From NCBI GenBank assembly GCA_004794655.1, contig SMMW01000592.1:2020001-2084000 (forward strand): a DNA stretch of 64,000 nucleotides, written 5' to 3'. Position numbers and translations under genes: made by a program. Origin of the DNA: Marisa cornuarietis (Eukaryota; Mollusca; Gastropoda; Architaenioglossa; Ampullariidae). This document shows positions 24,101 through 34,700 of this stretch, in pieces. The notes beneath the pieces were generated by a model that was not told the DNA's origin, ran no database searches, and saw only the letters and a program-made list of their open reading frames with translations. Position 1 is the stretch's first letter; the number at the start of each line of letters is the position of its first letter.

Positions 24101-27100
24101 TTCCACGCCATTTCCCTATCCTCTAAGCCATGCAGCCTCAACAATAAAAATACTTGTTCCTTAAGCTGCTCTCACTTTCTCCTCACTTGTTATGAATCTC
24201 AATGTTTGATTGTGTGAAGGCAAAGGGTCATGTGTCAAAGGTTTTAAAGGACTGAAACAAAGATTACCTTTTTACTGAACTTTTCATGAAAAGGTCTACC
24301 TACAATTGCCAACCGGACAGACAGTGCCAGTTCACATTCCAGCCACAATCAGTGCAGTCCTTCCAACTGGGTCATCAGAACATGCTTCAGGCCAGCAGCC
24401 TCAACCATTACCTAAGCAACACTCTCAACCTGCTAAGGTGGCGATTCGGCAGAACAACACGAGCTCAGCTCCTGTGACCTCCACATCCACCATGGCGTTA
24501 AAACAGGTGTGTTAATTTTTACTTCTTGCCATCACTCGGTTTTTTGTGTTAATTTTCATTTTATATTTTGAAATAATGGCTAGTGTTTTATAAGGCATGA
24601 AGATACTTAGCACTTTGGTATAAAAATAAGATGGCACTTTTCTTTCACAACTAAATATGTTGAATGAATTTCATCTTTAATTTAAAAAAAAAAGTTTGAT
24701 GGGTTGGTGAGCTGTCATCTGATCCTTTCCTATCTTTAATGCACATTCTGAAAATGGCCCCTGGGCTATAGCCAATAAAACAAATGAAATGATAGTTTGG
24801 GTTTTTCGGGGGGTTTTTTCGGCAGAGATTGAAACAGACCCTTCAGGCTGCACAGCAGCAGCAACAACAGCAGCAGCAACAGCAGGGTGTTGTGAGTTCT
24901 TCATCTGGAAGGTCAGACTCAGGGATCTCAGTGGCAAGAGTGCAGCCACAGGTGGCATCTCCAGTGACCGTGACTCTAGGCTCTCCTAAAGTGGAAGTTC
25001 TAGTGTCTGATTTCGAAATTCCCAGGTGTGGTGCCAGCATTTAATCTTTGTATGTGCATGTGCTTTGCTATCTTGAAAAAGCCTTAGCATTTCTTCTTTT
25101 ACTGTACTAGATGACATGACCATACGAGATAAAGGGTTACACTAGCTCTTTGATCATGGAAAAGTTGTCTCCTTGACAGTGAGCTAGCAAGCACCTGGCG
25201 TACAGAGCACTCCGCTAGTCAGGTGAGCAACTGCCCTCTAACAGCATAAAAGGCCAAATACAAGGTCAATACACCAGTTTTTTTCTATGGTTACTGTGGT
25301 GTTCAGCAGTCTCTGCTCTTACTATATGCGATGCTCGCTTTGTGGTCGTGCTTGTCAAGCGGTACCACCTGTACTAGCATTTGCTTTATACAGATCTTTC
25401 ATCATTTTTTTCTTGTGGCATGGACTTCTTTTCCTTGAGAAAAGATCTGTGTTTTTTTAGCAGTGTCACCAGTGTTTTTTATTATAATGTTACAGAGAAT
25501 TCTTTGTTTTTCGATAGAATTCTTTTGACATCGGACTCCTTGAGAAAAGACGTGTGTATTTGTCAGTCACCAGTGGCACAGCAGCAAAAACCTTGTGACT
25601 CCATACTTGTGTCATGTGTGCTACAGTTTTTTACACTGTACAGAATTCTGCATTTTTTCATCGGAATATTTTGTCACTGGGCTTCTTTTCTTTGACAGCC
25701 AGTGTTTCCTGTGCTGTGGTTGTTATTGCTACTGAGAATTCTGCGTTTTGTCAGAATTCTTGTGTCTCCAGACTTCTTTTCCTTGAGAAAAGACGTGCTG
25801 TTACAAGTCTTCAGACAACACTTCTTCGCTGTGTTTGCAGCCCTCAGCGTGTTCTTCTTTCTAGCTGTGTGAAATCAGTGCCATTTGATCAAAGCAGCAT
25901 TAAACGCAAGTGTGACATGGCAAACCGCCTCAGGTGGGATCAAAGTCATCGGGGAAGGTGCCATCAGCTGCATGTAAGCCATTTTCATTTTCTTACCCAA
26001 AAGTTGTTGCAGGTTACGAGTGTTTCCGCTTCGTAGGAGCCCCCTTCCTTCCCTCTTGGGACTCTCCTTTGTTTAGTTTACCTCACAGGGGTTTTTTTTT
26101 ATGTTGAGGGTACCCCAACGCCACCCCTACCAGGGTAGCATGAGCTGGAGCCCCTCTCCAGTTTCAGCATGTTTTGACGTCAGTCATTCCACTTAATCTC
26201 CCTCAGAATTCGTTTTTGAATGCAGCAGGGTTTCTTCTTCGTTGGGGGCGTCCTAGGATGTGAACATTATATGTGTTACTACTTCTTTTCTGGTGATAGG
26301 CAATATTCCTATAGAGGATCTATAGTACCAGTCATCTTTCACACCACCCTCCTGCTTTGTGGGATGAACTTGACCTAAGTGGGCTTTTCTTGCAGGCAGA
26401 ACCTACAATGTTCTCTCTTGACACCAAAGCCAGCATGATGGGTAAGGGTGTCCACTTACCACTCCCTTTCTTCTACATCAACGATCTGTATCTCTAGATC
26501 CACGAGCGCTCATCGGCCCTACTTTCTAGAGCAGGGGTGGGCAAAGTATGGCCTGTGGACATATTTGGACTGGTCCATCTACCAAAATGTGAAGTGTACT
26601 TGTTTTTATTTTTTTTCATTAAACCTCGGTTAATTTGATTAAAATTTAATTTATCAAGTACAACAGAGTTAGAAATTGGCAGTCTGTGACATTCTTTCAG
26701 ACAAAGTACAAAGATAACCAATAACATGGCTGACGTGTGATGTGGCCGTTAAAGAGCATTAGGAGTGGCTGCCTTCAAAGAAAAGGCTAGTTTCAAACAG
26801 CTTCACTTTACACAATAAATTTAGTAGGGAACGCCATTATGTACTCATTTTTTTTTCCATTCCATTATCACTAGGTTTGTTGTGTAGTCACCTGGCATGG
26901 ATTTTTGGTATTTTACTGGCCTGCTGCATAGCTTAGAATTTAGACTAGCCTGCAAAAAGAAAACTGCCTACCCCTGTTCTAGAGTGTCTGAGGGCAAGGC
27001 AAAGCTCACCAGCTGGGGATGTTCCTGGCAGTTTGCATTCTGATGTTATACTTTTGGTGGCAGGTCCATGTTTGACTGCCTTCAGCATTGGAGTGATGCG

Positions 27101-30100
27101 ATCATCTTTTCCAATAGTTTAGCTAGTGGCATGTCAGTTTGCACTGTGTTTTTGCCAGCTAATCTTGAAAATGACTTGCTGGTCATTCTTTTTTCATCCT
27201 ATGGAACCTGGGCTGGGTCTTCATGATTGTTTTCTCCAAGACCGAGTGTACCGATTACACTCGGTCTTGGCTTTGTTTAGCAGGGTCAAGGAAAAGTTAT
27301 TCCTATTGGCATTGGCCACTGTATCAAGGTTCTTTGTGTTTCTTGCCTTCCCTACTGACCTGGTTTTGTGCAGTTCCAGAATTGGTTTTGTGTAGGCGAT
27401 GATGATCAAAAACTTTCGGGGATAAGTTTTGATGCCTTGGACGTCTGGTTCCAGTCTTTGGAAAGCATGAGCCAGTTCCCCTGCAAGACCCAGTCCGGAT
27501 GGTCCGCAGTTCTGAAGTTCATGATTGTGGGGAAACCATGCACAACCCTTTCAGCCTCGGAGGCTGACATTGTTAAGAGGTCTCCTCAATCCCGGTCATT
27601 CTGTTTTTAGTTGTCGTAGATGTTTGCGTCTTCCTTCCCGCAGGTTTCTTGGTTGCTTCATGTGTCTGCCCAGGTGTGTCAGTGCTTGCGCTGGCCTTCC
27701 CTTCCATTATAACGTTGCCTTGTCGGACTTTTGTCCACAGTCAGCTGATGTTCTTTTGGTTTCGTCCATGCTGGTTCTTTAGCACTGTTGCAGACGATTG
27801 TTATGGCACGACTTTTTAAGGTGGTTCTTTGTTTCTTCCCTTTACCTGATCTTTATTCTCCTTTGGTCATGTCATCTGGTACAGTCAAAGAAGAAATACA
27901 ATTTTGAGAGTAAATTCTCATTCTTTGAGACTTACCACATGACATGTCATCAAGGGCCTCACGGCCTCTTCGCTGTTTATGTAGAGTGTTGGTTCGAAAA
28001 ACTGGTGTATTGGCCTTGCATTTGGCCTTTTATGCTGTTAGAGGGGAGTTTCACATCTGACTAGTGGAGTGCTCTTCAAACCAGGCAAGTGCTAGCTCAC
28101 TATCAGGGAGACAACTTTTCATTGGTTAAAGAGCTAGTGTTACCCTTTATCTCCTATGGTCATATCATCTGGAAAGTCTCGAAGAAAGAGAATTTACTTT
28201 CAAAATTTTATGTTTTCATAAGTTTTTCTTAAAATATTCTTCCAACATTCTCGGGATTTTTTTAACTTTTCATCTGTTGAAGTTTTTATAATAATATATG
28301 TGTTGATAAAACCTTGAAATTTTTTCCTCGTACTTCTGATAAATTATTGTCATTTTTCTGTGTTCATTATCTACAGCAAAAGGTATAAAGGTGGAGGCAG
28401 TGAAAGCGATGACCCAGATGAACGGAGAAGAAAATTCTTAGAAAGGAACAGGTAAACAAAAAGTGTTGTTCAAAATATTCTTGGAAAAGAAGCTTCTTTT
28501 TTTAAGATAAAAAACTTTTGTAATTCTTTATTAATTGTGACTTGTTTTGATTTGGGTTTCCTCAAGTACATTTTCTTCTTCACCATTATCCTGTTGTTAT
28601 TGTAAGAAGCAATCCTTTAACAAGCATATCTTAAATCACTGGATGAAAGTGCAGGGAATAGTTCTGCTGTTTAAGAACTAGTCTTCCTGTGATAATGACA
28701 GGGCTGCAGCAGCTCGCTGCAGACAGAAACGGAAGCACTGGATAAGCAATTTAGAGAAAAAAGCAGAGGAGCTCCAACAGACGAACAGTAGACTACAGGT
28801 AATATTTATAGTTTCTGAATGCTCAGATTTTGTGCAGTAGTGTTAAAATGGGGGAAGGTGTACTCTTATTATTTTTTTTTTTTTGCGATTTCGTTTTTTC
28901 CAGAATATTTTCTTACCCTAAATTTGGAGTTACAAATCTTACCAAAGTGGAGAACTTAATTGAAAGAAACAAGGATTGGTGGATATATATATATACATTA
29001 GTTGCTGCAATGATTTTGTTACAGTTTCATAAAGTAAAAGTTGGCGTTCTTTAATGCACTTTATTTCAGATTCATATGTTTAATGCAAATGCAGCAAAAT
29101 GAGAAATTCTGTGCATTGATGTTCGGGTGTTACAGTGGAATAATTATGGTAAATATATTTTCAAATGAATTGTGGTCGCTGAGAGCAGCTCCTGGCAACA
29201 TATCTTTCATTTCATATAGCATTCTGTGTTTATTGCCTGCATTTGGCTATGTCGTCTGTCTGTGTGTCTTTTTCTCTGTAAAGTGCCATGAGCCTGCCCA
29301 TAGGACCGGGATATGGCACTGTATAAGTTCACTGTATTATTATTATTACTAAATATAGCTGAATTCTGAAATAAGTGCTACAGAACTAGCTAGAAAGTAA
29401 ATACAAATGGCTAGAAAAGTGGCTTTATGTAACTGACTGTGACACCAGAGTGAGGTGAGCCTGCTAAAGGCAGAGGTGGCTGAGCTAAAGACACTGCTAC
29501 TGGCCCACCAAGATTGCCCCATCACCTTGCAGCAGAAGTCACAGGGACAGCTGGCCCTTCACACAAGTAGGTTTGCTGTTCATGCTGTCTTTTGGTTCAC
29601 TTCGAGATAAATATTTGTTTGATATCATTAGGAAGAACAGCTTATATGCTTTTAACAATCTGCTTTAGGAGTAAATTATTGTAAACATGATGTCACAAAT
29701 AGAGATGATTATTATCACAACTGTAAATAATGCAGTCAGTGAAAGTTTTGTGATAGAGTGAGAAGACCATTGATATGGGCTGAAATGTCCCATGGATTAA
29801 GGACATCATCTCTTGCTTCTGTGATCACTCAACATCAGGGACTTCTTGGCTAATCCATGTCCAAAACTTGCATTCCCACAACATACAGTTGCCATTGTGG
29901 CTTCCAGTGCTCCTCACCCTGCCACACTGTATTTGGCAAGATCTGCTGTGGTACAGCAGCTGTTTTCTCATACAACTACTTGAATCTAAATGTTCTCCAA
30001 AGGGTTGGGCTTGGTTTATTAGAAAGTACTAAATCTCCAAATGGAAACCATTGATACCATTTCATTCACAAGCTTCTTTTAAACATTCTTACCTGCATAC

Positions 30101-30851
30101 AGAAAAAGGTCAGGGCTGGATGTTGTTACAGGCTGTTCAAATTGTTAACTTCTATCAATCATGCATACTGTAAGGCAAATGGCCATCATGGATGCGATAA
30201 GTGGGTACACATGTTGGAGAATGCATGACAGAGGATTATAGAATCAACATGAAATTGTAGCTCAGATCTGCAATATGTTGAAACATGCATATGCCTAGTT
30301 TACATATGTTGTCAGCTCTTCTATAGGTTGTATCCTTGATCTAAGCATGTATCTGTTCCATCATGACCTCCCAGCTTTGACCTCATTCTGTGCAAGGCTA
30401 TGTTTGAAGGTTTGTATCCTATAAGCAGAAGAATTTTGCTCAGATTTGGGGAATTAGTATCTTCTTATGTGAAGCCCAGTTGTTTAAAACGACATAAATT
30501 TCATCTTTGCAGACTTTTTCCAGGCTCATCTGGTTGTGGACTGCTAACCCTTTTGATGGTTAGTGTTGAAGGTGTTTTGACTCCATTAATGTCAGTCTTG
30601 CAGGTTCTTTTGTTTCCATAAGTCAGTCTTATACTTTTCATTGTTTGACCCTGTCACTGTCATAGAATAGTAGGTTGCAGTTGCTATTATTTATTCTTGT
30701 GGAGGCTTTATTTTATTAAATTTTATTTCTTTTTTCAGTCTCTATGGTCGAGTCTGCATCAACACTACCATTTGATGTGACACAGTTGGTAGGAGCAGGC
30801 AGTGTAGGTCCAGTAACAGTTGAAGTTAACAGGTCACTGTGCCCTCCCTAG
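21069..30851 (+). CDS. ATF2: ATF2/ATF7/CREB5-family bZIP transcription factor (11 coding exons, spliced)
   Basis: Coding exons: 21069-21125, 21855-21960, 22551-22663, 23103-23464, 23812-23980, 24294-24506, 24826-25025, 28377-28451, 28702-28798, 29449-29566, 30739-30851. All junctions are GT-AG with matching phase, giving 1623 nt (540 residues); human ATF2 is 505. Visible: C2H2 finger C12-x4-C17-x12-H30-x3-H34; the DQTPTPT block at 55-61, whose T57 and T59 align with the two JNK/p38 phospho-threonines of vertebrate ATF2; an LPTGQTVPV block in exon 6; Q350-Q360; basic region with N431-x7-R439; zipper leucines 449, 456, 463, 470, 477. Family members dimerise with each other or with Jun and bind CRE sites (TGACGTCA) in the nucleus to mediate stress-kinase responses. 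It resembles the common ancestor of ATF2, ATF7 and CREB5 rather than one vertebrate paralog. The initiator is the first ATG before the finger. A noncoding 5' exon must exist upstream but was not located. Confidence 0.95.
21855..21960 (+). CDS. ATF2: ATF2 exon: second half of zinc finger
   Basis: Begins RFTNEDHLNVHMKKHEM, nearly identical to the family finger helix, and supplies zinc-binding H30 and H34. The finger is split between cysteines and histidines by a phase-0 intron. Acceptor GTGCAG, donor GTTAGT, ends in phase 1. Confidence 0.95.
22268..22505 (+). mobile_element. tRNA-derived SINE in ATF2 intron 2
   Basis: TAGTGTAGTGGTTAAAACAC resembles an A box and GGGTTCAGATCTC a B box, spaced as in tRNA genes, then TTGGGACACTCTGTATG, a C-rich stretch and AAGGTGGAAGCAC. 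The 3' end is a CAAC-type tail (AAGCCAACCAACCAGC). Same head as the minus-strand copy at 55285-55405. Confidence 0.8.
22551..22663 (+). CDS. ATF2: ATF2 exon: stress-kinase activation segment
   Basis: Completes residue D55, then QTPTPTKFLKNCEEIGLF, the activation segment with two Thr-Pro sites phosphorylated by p38/JNK in vertebrate ATF2. It continues into EEAFKKAS, matching the family FKKAS motif. Donor GTAAAT, ends phase 0. Confidence 0.95.
23103..23464 (+). CDS. ATF2: ATF2 exon: Ser/Thr/Pro-rich linker
   Basis: Encodes residues 93-212 in phase with its neighbours. Low-complexity Ser/Pro/Thr with an acidic TTDEDEEV stretch and several SP/TP sites. An imperfect GAT microsatellite lies just before the acceptor (23057-23090). 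Donor GTATGA, ends phase 2; without splicing the frame runs to a stop near 23511. Confidence 0.85.
23812..23980 (+). CDS. ATF2: ATF2 exon: Thr/Gln/Pro-rich linker
   Basis: Encodes residues 213-269: a TVTTPTQVILTSLPP stretch followed by Gln/Pro/Val-rich sequence. Acceptor ATTTCAG, donor GTGAGC, ends phase 0. Identified by phase continuity and composition, not strong homology. Confidence 0.82.
24294..24506 (+). CDS. ATF2: ATF2 exon: conserved LPTGQTVPV block
   Basis: Exactly 71 codons (residues 270-340). Its start, VYLQLPTGQTVPVHIPATI, aligns with the LHLPNGQTMPVAIPASI region of vertebrate ATF2. Ends MALKQ before donor GTGTGT. Being a multiple of three in phase 0, it could be skipped without a frameshift. 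Confidence 0.88.
24826..25025 (+). CDS. ATF2: ATF2 exon with polyglutamine tract
   Basis: Residues 341-406 plus two bases. Begins RLKQTLQAA, like the RLKAALTQ block of ATF2, then 11 glutamines encoded by mixed CAG/CAA, then a Ser/Val-rich stretch. Donor GTGTGG after CCCAG, phase 2. Reading through the donor gives only a few residues before a stop at 25044, a possible truncated form without bZIP. Confidence 0.88.
26532..26976. mobile_element. hAT MITE nested in the long-TIR element
   Basis: Starts CAGGGGTGGGCAAAGT, ends GCCTACCCCTG. TTCTAGAG flanks both sides (26524-26531, 26977-26984), an 8-bp target-site duplication. 445 bp, non-coding. It is the inverted relative of 51732-52146. Confidence 0.88.
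27236..27270. repeat. Perfect 15-bp hairpin
   Basis: CCAAGACCGAGTGTA, loop CCGAT, then the exact reverse complement. It lies inside the long-TIR element. Confidence 0.9.
28377..28451 (+). CDS. ATF2: ATF2 exon: start of bZIP basic region
   Basis: Encodes DDPDERRRKFLERN, nearly identical to the family's DPDEKRRKFLERN. It includes N431, the invariant basic-region asparagine that contacts DNA. Acceptor CTACAG, donor GTAAAC, phases 2 and 2. Confidence 0.96.
28702..28798 (+). CDS. ATF2: ATF2 exon: basic region and first zipper heptads
   Basis: Encodes AAAARCRQKRKHWISNLEKK and on through leucines 449, 456 and 463. RCRQKRK is the DNA-contacting signature of the family. Donor GTAATA, ends phase 0. 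Confidence 0.96.
29200..29352 (+). mobile_element. 3' end of an L2-like LINE in ATF2 intron 9
   Basis: Has the typical tail GTAAAGTGCCATGAGCCTGC, then ATATGGCACTGTATAAG and a terminal ATT-type microsatellite (29332-29350). No coding part remains. Confidence 0.65.
29449..29566 (+). CDS. ATF2: ATF2 exon: end of leucine zipper
   Basis: Encodes SEVSLLKAEVAELKTLLLAH then QDCPIT, matching ATF2 SEVTLL...LLLAHKDCPVT. Leucines 470 and 477 continue the heptad. Donor GTAGGT in phase 1; this choice keeps the frame into the last exon. Confidence 0.95.
30739..30851 (+). CDS. ATF2: ATF2 terminal coding exon
   Basis: Acceptor TTTTTTCAG; encodes residues 504-540 and stops at TAG 30849-30851. The tail is short, Val/Ser-rich and not clearly homologous. 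AACAG followed by GTCACT at 30832 could be a weak donor to further exons; none was recognised downstream, so the in-frame stop is preferred. Confidence 0.75.
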
Positions 30852-31750
30852 TGCTGAAGACTCTTATCATCACCACAACTCATCCTTTCATGAAGCCGAG
30901 TGATAAAAGCATTCAGATCAGAGCTGCAAACCTGTGCTGTGTGAGTGTGAAGGAAAGTAGAAAATTTTATCTCTGCAGACATATGGCTGGTTGTGCGGTG
31001 TGCATCCATTTCCTTCAAAGCTTATGGTGGCATCAGCCATCAGCCAAGGTTGTGTAAATGGGTGATCAGAATTCCTGCCGGAGCACCTGCTGTGTGATTA
31101 GCTAACAAGCAAAGGAAGTTGTGTGCTGCGGAAGACTCTGTGGATCGTTTCGTTGGTTACGTCCAATGAGCAACTGTAAATGCATCAGTGCCTGTGTCAC
31201 ACTTGAGAAGCTACTGCCCACACTATGCGCAGGTACCGAAATATCGGCATCTTGCACGTCTTTCTATAATGAGACAAAGCTGTGCTGATGCTGTGGTCTT
31301 TCACATATTTTCCATGAGTGACTGCAATGGTGTGTGCATTCAGCTTGTGAAGCATGCTGTCGGCAACTGCAGCAGTTGATGGACCGTCCTGCTTCCTTCA
31401 CTGTGTGTTAGTGCTGTTGGCATTCAGTGGAAAGCAGTTTGTGGGATATAAGGTAGATGGATTTCTGACTTAAATAATTTTGTTTTCCCTTCTTTCCCTG
31501 CTGATTTTCTCTTTGGTATGCAGCGCCAAGAGATCAGTACTAAGGCACCCATGATAAGGCTGTCTTCATGCTTTGTGCTTCTCTGTACGCACAAATGCTG
31601 AATCAGGTTTTTTCTGAAAACGAAATATTAATACGTTTAAGAATTCACCAGTTAAGCATTGAATTGTTTAAAAAAAATGGTGACAAAGTGTTACGAAGAA
31701 AGTGACAAACCAGGTTAGGAACATTGGTTGTAGGAATAGGTGTTATAAGA

Positions 31751-31788
<38 letters not shown>

Positions 31789-34700
31789 CATTTATAATGT
31801 TTAGACTTCAGACTGAAGATGCAAATCTGATTATTTTGACAGAATTCCAAGAACATGATGGATGTAATTATTTCTTTCATCTGTTAAAAATGAGAAGGAT
31901 GCATTGTTGGTAATTTTTCTCTCGTTCTTAATGAAAGTGCATTATTTCCATTAACAGCAACATTAGGATGTAAAAAATTCCTTTCTCTTAAGAGCACAGA
32001 ATGTCTAGTCACATTCTTTTGAAAAGAATTTTACTTTGTACTTGGTGCTTGATTTGGTGTTCTCAGAGACTATTTCTAATAAGTTCTTCTCCAGTCATAA
32101 ACCTGATTTGCATCCATGCCAAAGTTTGTTAATCTTTGGTTACCCCTGTGCATTGTGAACTATATTTTCAAGTATGTGATCTGTTGCACCAGTGTTTGTC
32201 GGAGTGAAACATTTTGGTTCCAGTTTTTTAAGTTTAGTGTGCATGCATACTGTTTTTTGAACATTATCTTTTTTCCTATGTCTTCCTGTTAGGATTGAAT
32301 AGCTCCTGTCCCAAGGAGAATGCCTTGACACAATCCAGTGCAACATAGCTATGCATAAGCATCATTATAATTTTGTTGTTTGTTTTTGTTTGTTTGTTTG
32401 TTTGTTTGTTTGTTTTTGTTTTTGTTTTTTTTAAGTCTACTGGTATATTAACTGTGATATGGAAAACTTCACATTTTCATCTTCACCATAAAAGCACAGA
32501 AAGTTGAACCAGAGAGAGACAATGGGAAATGAACTTTATCTGGTATGAGCCCCCTAGGAGGGACATAACATTAATAGGGCAGTGCATCATGCCCGTGTAC
32601 AAACTACTGTTGCGCATCTTTTGCTGTATATTTGAAGATTTCTCATCGAACATGAATGGCCTTAACGTTTTCTCATTTTTAAGATCCTTCCTACACTGCA
32701 GAAGTATTTGAGAAACTGTCAAAATTAGGCTTACAACAAAAATAAGGCTTATAACTTTTACACTGCTGTGCAGTTACTACATTTCTCTTCAGACATGTTG
32801 GGAGTCATTTAACATTGTGTACATTGCAGCATTCAGCGTAGTGTTCGGTATTTCTCTCTGTCCAGCCTTACAACCAAATTTTAGCACAATTCTGAGCTGT
32901 TTAGAGATCACCTGTTTAGTCTCCAAAGACAAGCCTCTTAAGGTGCACAATCGCTGCAAGTTGTCAATCTTTAGAACAGCCTGCCTGAGGTAATCTTCCA
33001 AGCCCCACCTTTACACATATTTGCTGTGCATGTCACAATATCTGGTCAGAAAAGTAAAATGAAGAAAAGATAGTAGAAAAATTTATGTTAAACATCATAC
33101 AAAATCAACAAAGGTCAGAATGATATATTAAAATATGCAAATGATAACTTGTAAATACAATTTAGACCATGGAAGAATAATAACAAAACAGATGTTTCTA
33201 AGTGCACACTTAAAAGCTTCCAGTGACTAAAATGTTTTTCTGAGTTTCGACAATAGAGCCTAATTGCCTGCTTCCTGCACCCTATCACCGTTATTTTTTA
33301 AATCCCTGCATATTTCCGCAGGTTTTTGAAACAAAAGCACTTGCCCCAAAACAAAAAACCTAAACAGTAAAATGTGTTATTCCCGTACAGCAGTGTATGG
33401 ATATTGAGGGTGGCACCTTGCCAGAGGCCAGAGTCTGCTCAGTAAAAACAGTAAGTCAGTTTCACATTGTGGGACAACATGCATCTAGGTGGAAACCAGA
33501 AGACGATAGTAGGTATGGAGCTTTTGGGGTTGTTTTTTTTATATCTAGTGTTTGAATCCTTTTATTTTTTGTTCAGACAAAGACTAACAATAGCAACAGG
33601 TGGGTCAGTGAGTTCAAGCTTTAACTTCACAAGAGCACAGTGCTTTGCTTGATTTTCTTACCCAAGTACATGAGAGGGGGATGGGGGAAGGTGTAATTAT
33701 CAAGTGCAATGAGTTCTCTGTGGACTGGGTAAATGTATATTGTATGTACGTAAACACAGCACCACTGCACATTTTACGTTGTCATATTTTAAAACTATTA
33801 ATATGTCCTTGAAGAAATTTCTGATTGATGGATGTTGGCAGTCCTATTAGTGGGGAACCTTTGTTCTTAGCAAGTTTAAAAAATATCTTGTTAAATTCTA
33901 CTCCAGTGCCAAATTACTTTTGTGTTATTAGGCATAGTTTATTACATGATATTACACTTACAACCCACAACATGAGAAAATCACTCAGATTATGTGTATA
34001 AGGTACAAGCCTTTGAACGCCAGTCTCACAGGTCGGGGTTTTTTTGTTTTTTTTTGGGGGGAGGGGGTGTAGGGAAGAGATCCAAGTCTGTTCATGTCAC
34101 ATTACTAAAACAGTACCACCCCTGTGGCAATGCCTTATTAACTTGTTTGAATGGTCCTACTCCAGCTGTAATAAGTTTGAATTTAGGTCAACCCACTTGA
34201 CAACAACAACAAAAAGTATTTTTGTGACAAACTAATGGCTCGGTAAATTCTATTAACTTATTTATCTTACCCCCTCACTGGCATTACAAACAAAATGTGC
34301 ACATATAATAAAGTATTTCAGGGTTTACAACATTTGTGCACTATGTAATCGCCAGTCTGAATATTATGCAAACCCAGTCCTGTCATTAAGCTAAAGGATT
34401 CCTTTTCTGAGTATTTTATAATCTTCAAACAAGATGTCTAGCTAGAGAAGTATCATTTCATCACATAACTTTATCTTTCTTATTTGCTAATTCTTGAGAA
34501 CAGAAGGGACAGTAGAGAAAAAGGAAGATAGTTTGCATTTTGCCTTTGAGCTTTTTTAACATTTTCTCACGGGAAATATGTGTGTATGAGAAAGTGTGCA
34601 TGTCCATGTGTGTGTTGGCAAAACTTGAACTCTGTCCCATGTCTGTGCTTCTAGAAGTTGTAGTTTTAAGGTTTTGTTTCCCTGTCTTTAATCCATTCTG

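Larger units (their letters stand above)
25108..28172. mobile_element. Long-TIR DNA transposon in ATF2 intron 7
   Basis: Left end 25108-25290 and right end about 27995-28172 are inverted copies of about 180 bp: GATAAAGGGTTACACTAGC, AAGTTGTCTCC, GAGCACTCC, GGCCAAAT and ACACCAGTTTTT all recur in mirrored order. A related, shorter element is in HELLS intron 10. The interior has direct repeats (TCCTTGAGAAAAGA at about 25431, 25541, 25781) and a perfect hairpin at 27236-27270. No transposase frame was recognised, so it is probably non-autonomous. Target-site duplication unclear. Confidence 0.75.

Noticed and set aside
25614..26036. 140-codon plus-strand frame as an alternative ATF2 exon or transposase
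   Set aside because: It lies in internal direct repeats of the long-TIR element and shows no recognisable domain.
32140..33001. Minus-strand open frames downstream of ATF2 as genes
   Set aside because: Short, without domains or splice-consistent partners; probably chance frames in the ATF2 3' region.
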